Source: Methanocella sp.
GTDB lineage: Archaea; Halobacteriota; Methanocellia; Methanocellales; Methanocellaceae
Length of the DNA: 25,024 nucleotides
Assembly (NCBI RefSeq): GCF_035506375.1
Contig: NZ_DATJPM010000019.1
Coordinates: 1 to 25,024 of the forward strand
Direction of reading: 5' to 3'
Shown: positions 21,593 to 25,024 of the stretch, in pieces
Position numbering within the stretch: position 1 is the stretch's first letter
Layout of the letters: every line of letters begins with the position of its first letter
Notes under the pieces: model-generated
Seen by the model: the letters and a program-made list of their open reading frames with translations, nothing else
The model's database searches: none
What the model was told of the DNA's origin: nothing
Translations under genes and position numbers: made by a program

Positions 21593-21666
21593 GACTCGCC
21601 AAGGATGCGATTTAAACTATTATAAAAGACTCAAATATTATCATATCAGGAATCAACCGCCGACTT

Positions 21667-21975
21667 TTATGGTATTAATGAAGCGCCACAATTCGGACAT
21701 TTAGTGCACGTTATTTCCATGGGCGCTCCACACTTATAGCAATATATCTTTACAATCATTTGTGAGATAACACTTTTATGTCCATGCCTGGATATGATGC
21801 TATCTAGAAAATATAAAAAACCTAAAATTAGAATTATCAATGACACGAATATACCACCAGCTAGCACATTCATTATAATTTCATTATTTTTATCGAGAAT
21901 GACCATCAGGCCTGAACAGATTGTTAAAAGTGAAATACTTAATACGCATGATCTCGATTTATTAGATATAGACAT
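21667..21975 (-). CDS. small membrane protein with C-terminal zinc ribbon
   Basis: A 102-residue protein with two TM segments (about residues 12-27 and 35-60) and a C-terminal zinc ribbon: CYKCGAPMEITCTKCPNCGASLIP, given here as the last 24 residues in two pieces (CYKCGAPMEI, TCTKCPNCGASLIP). Cys pairs CYKC and CPNC are the ribbon knuckles. The gene and its surroundings are clearly more AT-rich than neighbours, which may mark foreign or fast-evolving DNA. It stands alone. Function unknown. Confidence 0.65.
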   Translation of the reverse strand: MSISNKSRSCVLSISLLTICSGLMVILDKNNEIIMNVLAGGIFVSLIILILGFLYFLDSIISRHGHKSVISQMIVKIYCYKCGAPMEITCTKCPNCGASLIP

Positions 21976-22246
21976 AACTATATTGCCTATTGCATAATAA
22001 CTATTTAATTAAAAGCCCTTATAATTTTCTATTGCGTGAAAAGCAGAAATGCGACCGCCAGGGATTCCCATATAGACAAGATACATTAGCTTCCCATGTA
22101 ATTTGGCAGAGGCTTCACTCCTGCCGGCTTATCAAATTTTATCCTTGTCATCATGTAAATTCACCCGAGACGACAGAAAATTATAACCTATATTGCCTAT
22201 ACAACGGAGCCATATAAAACCCGCACTACAGGTGACGAAAATAAAG
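21976..22246. other. gene-free AT-rich spacer
   Basis: About 270 bases without a convincing gene. A frame across 21990-22217 opens only at a TTG, contains no internal Met and has no ribosome binding site, so it is not called. No repeat from the other families is seen here. Confidence 0.5.
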
Positions 22247-22272
22247 TGTCGGGCGACCGGAATCGCCCGACA
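22247..22272 (-). terminator. 10-bp hairpin downstream of tRNA-Ser
   Basis: TGTCGGGCGA (22247-22256) pairs perfectly with TCGCCCGACA (22263-22272) around a 6-base loop, four bases past the tRNA 3' end. It could be a terminator, or a processing signal for tRNA 3' maturation. Confidence 0.45.
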
Positions 22273-22276
22273 TTAG

Positions 22277-22360
22277 CGCCGCGGCGGAGATTTGAACTCC
22301 GGAGCCCTTTCGGGCACAGGTTTAGCAAACCTGCTCCATACCAGGCTTGGATACCGCGAC
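22277..22360 (-). tRNA. tRNA-Ser (GCU)
   Basis: An 84-base class II tRNA on the minus strand. The acceptor is GTCGCGG with CCGCGGC (one G-U) and discriminator G. The anticodon stem CAGGT/ACCTG encloses TTGCTAA, giving anticodon GCU (serine AGY). The long variable arm is GCCCGAAAGGGC, as expected for serine. The T-loop is TTCAAAT. CCA is not encoded. An AT-rich box (about 22398-22410) lies roughly 40 bases upstream. Confidence 0.95.
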
Positions 22361-22475
22361 ATCAAAACATCTAGAACGGCTGTCGTAAATCTCCATTGAT
22401 ACTATTTAAGATTTTCCGGTAGCCGGACTACCTTCATATTAATTATATTAATATTTAAATGTTCGTTTATCGGCC

Positions 22476-22913
22476 CTATTGTTCTTCCTCACGGTTCACG
22501 ATGTCCGTGAGCAGGTTCTCCATCGTCTCCAGGGCCTCCAGGAACGCCCGTAGCTCATCGGGCTTCGCGCTGTCGATGAGCATGTAGACGGCGGGCAGCC
22601 TGCCGACGATGTTCTCCATCTTCGCCACGATGGCCCTCTTGATGGCCGCCTCGTCCTCGGGCGACATTTCTCCTTCTTTAAGGCCCGGGCACTCGTGCTT
22701 TTCCGCCGGAAGATGATCCTCGCAGTAGTACTCGTGGCAGAACTCGCACTCGAAGGGCTCCGGCTCGGTCTTGCCGCAGGTCACGCACTTCGGGGCCTTC
22801 ATGGGGCGGGCGACGACGTAGTCGTCCTCCTTTTTAGAGCGGGGGATGTACTCGAAGGTGCTCGATTTTGAATATACCCTCAGTGTCCTCTCGATCTCTT
22901 CATCCTTACGCAT
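22476..22913 (-). CDS. AN1-type zinc-finger protein
   Basis: A 145-residue protein with a complete AN1 finger: C43, C46, C56, C59, C64, H67, H73, C75 (CVTCGK..., CEFCHEYYC, DHLPAEKHEC). The C-terminal half (about 85-145) is acidic and helical. AN1 proteins are common in archaea, where they may bind proteins in stress or quality control; here no second domain is known to me. The ATG at 22913 is taken instead of a TTG at 22919. It lies 22 bases downstream of the YkgJ-type gene, so the two are probably one operon. Confidence 0.85.
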   Translation of the reverse strand: MRKDEEIERTLRVYSKSSTFEYIPRSKKEDDYVVARPMKAPKCVTCGKTEPEPFECEFCHEYYCEDHLPAEKHECPGLKEGEMSPEDEAAIKRAIVAKMENIVGRLPAVYMLIDSAKPDELRAFLEALETMENLLTDIVNREEEQ

Positions 22914-22935
22914 ATACAATCACTTTTATCGCTGG

Positions 22936-23934
22936 CTATATTTTAATGTTCAGCGGGAATCCCGCGAGCTTTCCCTCGTCCTGGGCCTTGAAAAAGACGT
23001 ACAGGGGCTTTTTACCATTATTAGTCAGATCTTCTAAGATTTCCCTCTCCACGCCAATGGTAAACCCCAGGGCCAGGTGGTCCGACGACGACCCGTGGAG
23101 CGCGGCCACGATGCACAAGTCTTTCCGGGCTTTCGAGTCTATCGCCAGCGTCCTCGCCCTATCGAGCCGGCCGCTCTCCACCAGCATCCGGATCGCCTTC
23201 ACGGATTCCTCGTCCGTCTTCATCATCAGGAATTTACCGATGCAGGCATCCTCGCCCACTTCCTGCCCCGCCGTCTCGACGAAGGCCGACGTAGTATCCC
23301 ACACGGCCGCCTGGAGCGTTAATGTTATTTTTGCATAGGCCAGCTCGGAATCATAGGCCGTTGGCGGGTGCTCCGGGTTCACGACGTACCGCTTCGCCGC
23401 GTCGAGCATGGCCTTATCGTGAATGTAAAAGTCCGCGACCCGGTATGGTATCGACAGGTCGATCTCTCCGGCCGCCATGCTAAAGTAGGCATCGTCGACC
23501 CAGTAGGCGATGGTCTGCTGTGCCAGCAGCTCGTAGTCGCCCAGCAGCACGTCGTTATCATCCAGCTTAAACAGACTGCACGCGTCTTCCAGCTTATAAT
23601 GTGCGCGGACGAAATCTTTCATCTCCCTGGTCAAAACCCAGTAGACGCGCATCGGGTATGCCTGGCACGCATAGGGCCGGGCCTCGTGGACGCTGCATTT
23701 ATTATCTTTAAGGAACGGGCAGGCGTTGTTGATAGTCTTTATATAGAGGTGGGGCATCGGGTTCTGGCTCGTCGCCGCCACGACACAGTACTTCTCGAAG
23801 AACGCCGCCGGCTCAATATTCAGGTGCCGGGAAAGCCGGTATAGCTCGTACGTGGTCAGCTGCACCAGATCCTGGCTGGCGCAGCAGCCGCCGCACATGG
23901 CGCACTCGAATTCCCGTATGACCTTTTTCATCAT
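22936..23934 (-). CDS. YkgJ-family cysteine-cluster protein
   Basis: A 332-residue protein with an N-terminal YkgJ (CxxCxxCC) domain: C11, C14, C17 and C18 in CAMCGGCC, then C72 in CPFLKDNKC with C80, and C90 in HEARPYACQAYP. Together they look like a metal or Fe-S site. The remaining 230 residues have no recognised domain and a helical pattern. There are two ATG codons at the start (23934 and 23931) just after GGAGGA; the second has the more usual spacing. It is followed closely by the AN1 zinc-finger gene. The YkgJ family is of unknown function. Confidence 0.85.
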   Translation of the reverse strand: MMKKVIREFECAMCGGCCASQDLVQLTTYELYRLSRHLNIEPAAFFEKYCVVAATSQNPMPHLYIKTINNACPFLKDNKCSVHEARPYACQAYPMRVYWVLTREMKDFVRAHYKLEDACSLFKLDDNDVLLGDYELLAQQTIAYWVDDAYFSMAAGEIDLSIPYRVADFYIHDKAMLDAAKRYVVNPEHPPTAYDSELAYAKITLTLQAAVWDTTSAFVETAGQEVGEDACIGKFLMMKTDEESVKAIRMLVESGRLDRARTLAIDSKARKDLCIVAALHGSSSDHLALGFTIGVEREILEDLTNNGKKPLYVFFKAQDEGKLAGFPLNIKI

Positions 23935-24027
23935 TCCTCCACTCGTAGCGCTATCTTAAATAGTTTTGTCGGCCTGAAAAAAAGATACGAACAATTAATA
24001 CTCCAGCATGCAATTATTGAAGTTATC

Positions 24028-24471
24028 ATGAAAACGATCATCGTCTGTGAGTCCGAGTCCCACGGGAATACGCTCCGGGTCGCGAAGGCCATGGCCGAAG
24101 TTCTGAACGCGCCCGTCGTGAGCGCAGGCGAGTTCGATGCGAGCCGGGCGGGGGAATACGACCTCATCGGCCTCGGCTCCGGCATATACCGCGGCAAGCA
24201 CCATAAGAAGATAATCGAGCTGGCGGAGAGCCTGCCAGATTCGGACAGGAGCATATTCATTTTTTCGACGTCGGGGAAGGGCGATATCAACCAGCACAAG
24301 CTGTTGAGCTCTATTATCTCGCGCAAAGGCTACCGGAACGCCGGCGAGTTCCTCTGCAAAGGCTGGGATACCGATGGTCTGTTCAAGTATATGGGCGGTA
24401 TCAACCGTGGTCTTCCCAATGATACGATGCTAGAGCAGGCCCGGGACTTCGCGAAGACGTTGCGTGTATGA
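24028..24471 (+). CDS. flavodoxin-domain protein
   Basis: A 147-residue single flavodoxin-fold protein, probably an FMN-binding electron carrier or quinone-type reductase. The FMN phosphate loop is SHGNTLRVA (SHGNT at residues 11-15), followed by YDLIGLGSGIYRGKHHKK, which is typical of the protoporphyrinogen oxidase/flavodoxin-5 branch, and by the FSTSGKGD loop. Length is normal. An AT-rich box at about 23992-24003 is placed for a short leader. Its partners are unknown; it is divergent from the YkgJ gene (93-base spacer) and convergent with the unknown gene at 24500. Confidence 0.88.
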   Translation: MKTIIVCESESHGNTLRVAKAMAEVLNAPVVSAGEFDASRAGEYDLIGLGSGIYRGKHHKKIIELAESLPDSDRSIFIFSTSGKGDINQHKLLSSIISRKGYRNAGEFLCKGWDTDGLFKYMGGINRGLPNDTMLEQARDFAKTLRV

Positions 24472-24483
24472 CCACGCAGTAAT

Positions 24484-24511
24484 AGTTACCTGGGCCCAGT
24501 TACCTGGGCCC
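24484..24511. repeat. 14-bp perfect tandem duplication over a gene end
   Basis: AGTTACCTGGGCCC occurs twice in a row (24484-24497 and 24498-24511). The second copy contains the TAA stop and last codons of the minus-strand gene at 24500. GGGCCC is palindromic. It looks like a slippage duplication, or a 28-bp structured gene end. Confidence 0.7.
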
Positions 24512-24760
24512 GACGATCTCCCATGCCTTCGCCAACAATACGTCTTTTTCTTCTCTACTAAAAGGGAAATCGTTGAGCACGTGCGCGACGCTGGCCACGT
24601 CGCAGCGCAGCTCGTCCATGGAAAGAATGCATATGCCGCCTGTGGACGTCGCCCGGGCGACTTTCTCCGTGATAATGCCCCTTATGCGGCCCACGGCCAT
24701 CGTCAGTGCCGACCGCGTCGTTGCCTCACCGTACTTCTCCACGAAACCCCTGAAGTCCAT
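24500..24760 (-). CDS. hypothetical 86-aa protein
   Basis: An 86-residue protein starting MDFRGFVEKYGEATTRS and ending AKAWEIVGPR, with alternating helix and strand and no Cys cluster or membrane segment. Not recognised. The ATG at 24760 is chosen because a TATA-like ATTGATAC lies about 22-30 bases upstream, and the longer frame to 24865 runs into the repeat region with Arg/Pro-rich residues unlike the rest. It is convergent with the flavodoxin gene (28-base gap). A small cytosolic protein of unknown role. Confidence 0.65.
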   Translation of the reverse strand: MDFRGFVEKYGEATTRSALTMAVGRIRGIITEKVARATSTGGICILSMDELRCDVASVAHVLNDFPFSREEKDVLLAKAWEIVGPR

Positions 24761-24804
24761 GGTGGACACAACGGGATGTATCAATAAGACGATATGCCGG
24801 CAAA

Positions 24805-25024
24805 AACGCGTTTCACCACGGGGCGCACGGCGGTACCACGGAGGGCACGGCTTATTTTTCACCACGGCGACACGGCGAACACGGCTTCCATGGTTTTAAT
24901 AAAAATGCTGTGTTGAATAGCTGTTGTATATTGGGATGGCCAGTTTTAAGCCCGCAGAGGCACGATGGCACGGAGGCTCACAAAGTTTTCTTTTTAGATT
25001 AATGTACAAAGGACACAAAGCCGG
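24805..25024. repeat. dispersed non-coding repeat, copy C (same family as copies A and B, truncated by window end)
   Basis: Two blocks of TTTTTCACCACGG units (24808-24890: GGCGCACGG, GAGGGCACGG, CGACACGGCG) with about 9-12-base spacing are followed by a spacer containing ATGCTGTGTTGAAT (24905-24918), then 24950-25024. The last block matches the reverse complement of 8602-8680 (CACGGAGGCTCACAAAG, AGATTAATGTACAAAGGACA, CACAAAGCCGG). It is in the same orientation as copy A. No gene is seen in 24761-25024. Confidence 0.8.

Noticed and set aside
21990..22217. Possible 75-aa gene on the plus strand
   Set aside because: It starts only at TTG, has no internal Met, no ribosome binding site and no domain pattern.
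1..25024. Complete circular plasmid of 25 kb
   Set aside because: The ends would join neatly, but there is no replication gene, and the content (two tRNAs, thiC, thiD, aspartokinase) is chromosomal in type. An assembly break at a repeat explains it more simply.

Overview
The window looks like chromosomal DNA of a methanogenic euryarchaeon, most plausibly of the Methanocella (Methanocellales) type. This is inferred from gene content and signals and not from a database match. The archaeal marks are two single-domain KaiC/RAD55-like ATPases, a Trm5/TYW2-type tRNA methyltransferase, a short CbiX-type chelatase, an AN1 zinc-finger protein, a Roadblock protein, TATA-box promoters placed for leaderless or near-leaderless transcripts, and U-rich terminators. 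Genes are GC-rich and spacers AT-rich. Most of the content is housekeeping and accessory metabolism. I see no transposase, integrase, phage gene or CRISPR array.

Layout. 1-235: part of a dispersed non-coding repeat. 348-2660: a metallo-beta-lactamase-fold hydrolase divergent from thiC, which overlaps a CbiX/CfbA-like chelatase. 2657-4937: a membrane protein, then (minus strand) an operon of a KaiC-like ATPase and two small 3-TM proteins. 5021-7688: a three-gene SsuABC/TauABC/NrtABC-type importer operon with a Tat lipoprotein binding protein, divergent from an XRE-type regulator at 7821-8354. 8371-8700: a second, inverted copy of the dispersed repeat. 8754-9809: M29-like aminopeptidase. 10100-11768: a Roadblock, KaiC-like ATPase, zinc-ribbon operon. 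11769-12167: a gene-poor stretch with a strong promoter and RNA-like secondary structure, then tRNA-Val(UAC). 12388-13266: membrane-anchored SDH-type serine protease. 13285-15389: aspartokinase plus a 46-aa four-cysteine protein, enclosed by 173-bp nearly perfect inverted repeats. 15451-17120: two-gene ABC exporter. 17151-18461: small SH3-like protein, thiD, small zinc-binding protein. 18479-21592: two SAM methyltransferases, a GyrI-like protein, a cupin and a 12-Cys protein. 21667-23934: a zinc-ribbon membrane protein, tRNA-Ser(GCU), and a YkgJ-type Cys-cluster/AN1 pair. 24028-24760: a flavodoxin and an unknown small protein. 24805-25024: a third repeat copy.

How the genes fit together. thiC and thiD supply the pyrimidine branch of thiamine synthesis from two separate loci. 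The importer operon and its divergent regulator are likely one regulated unit with a tandem 11-bp site between them. Two different KaiC-like operons, one with a Roadblock protein and one with small membrane proteins, point to archaeal ATPase-based signalling modules whose outputs are unknown.

The most unusual structures are the repeats. Both ends of the window lie inside the same repeat family and would join almost seamlessly, which suggests an assembly break at a repeat or recombination-prone direct repeats. The aspartokinase cassette sits between long inverted repeats, and each arm is itself an imperfect palindrome, like a MITE.
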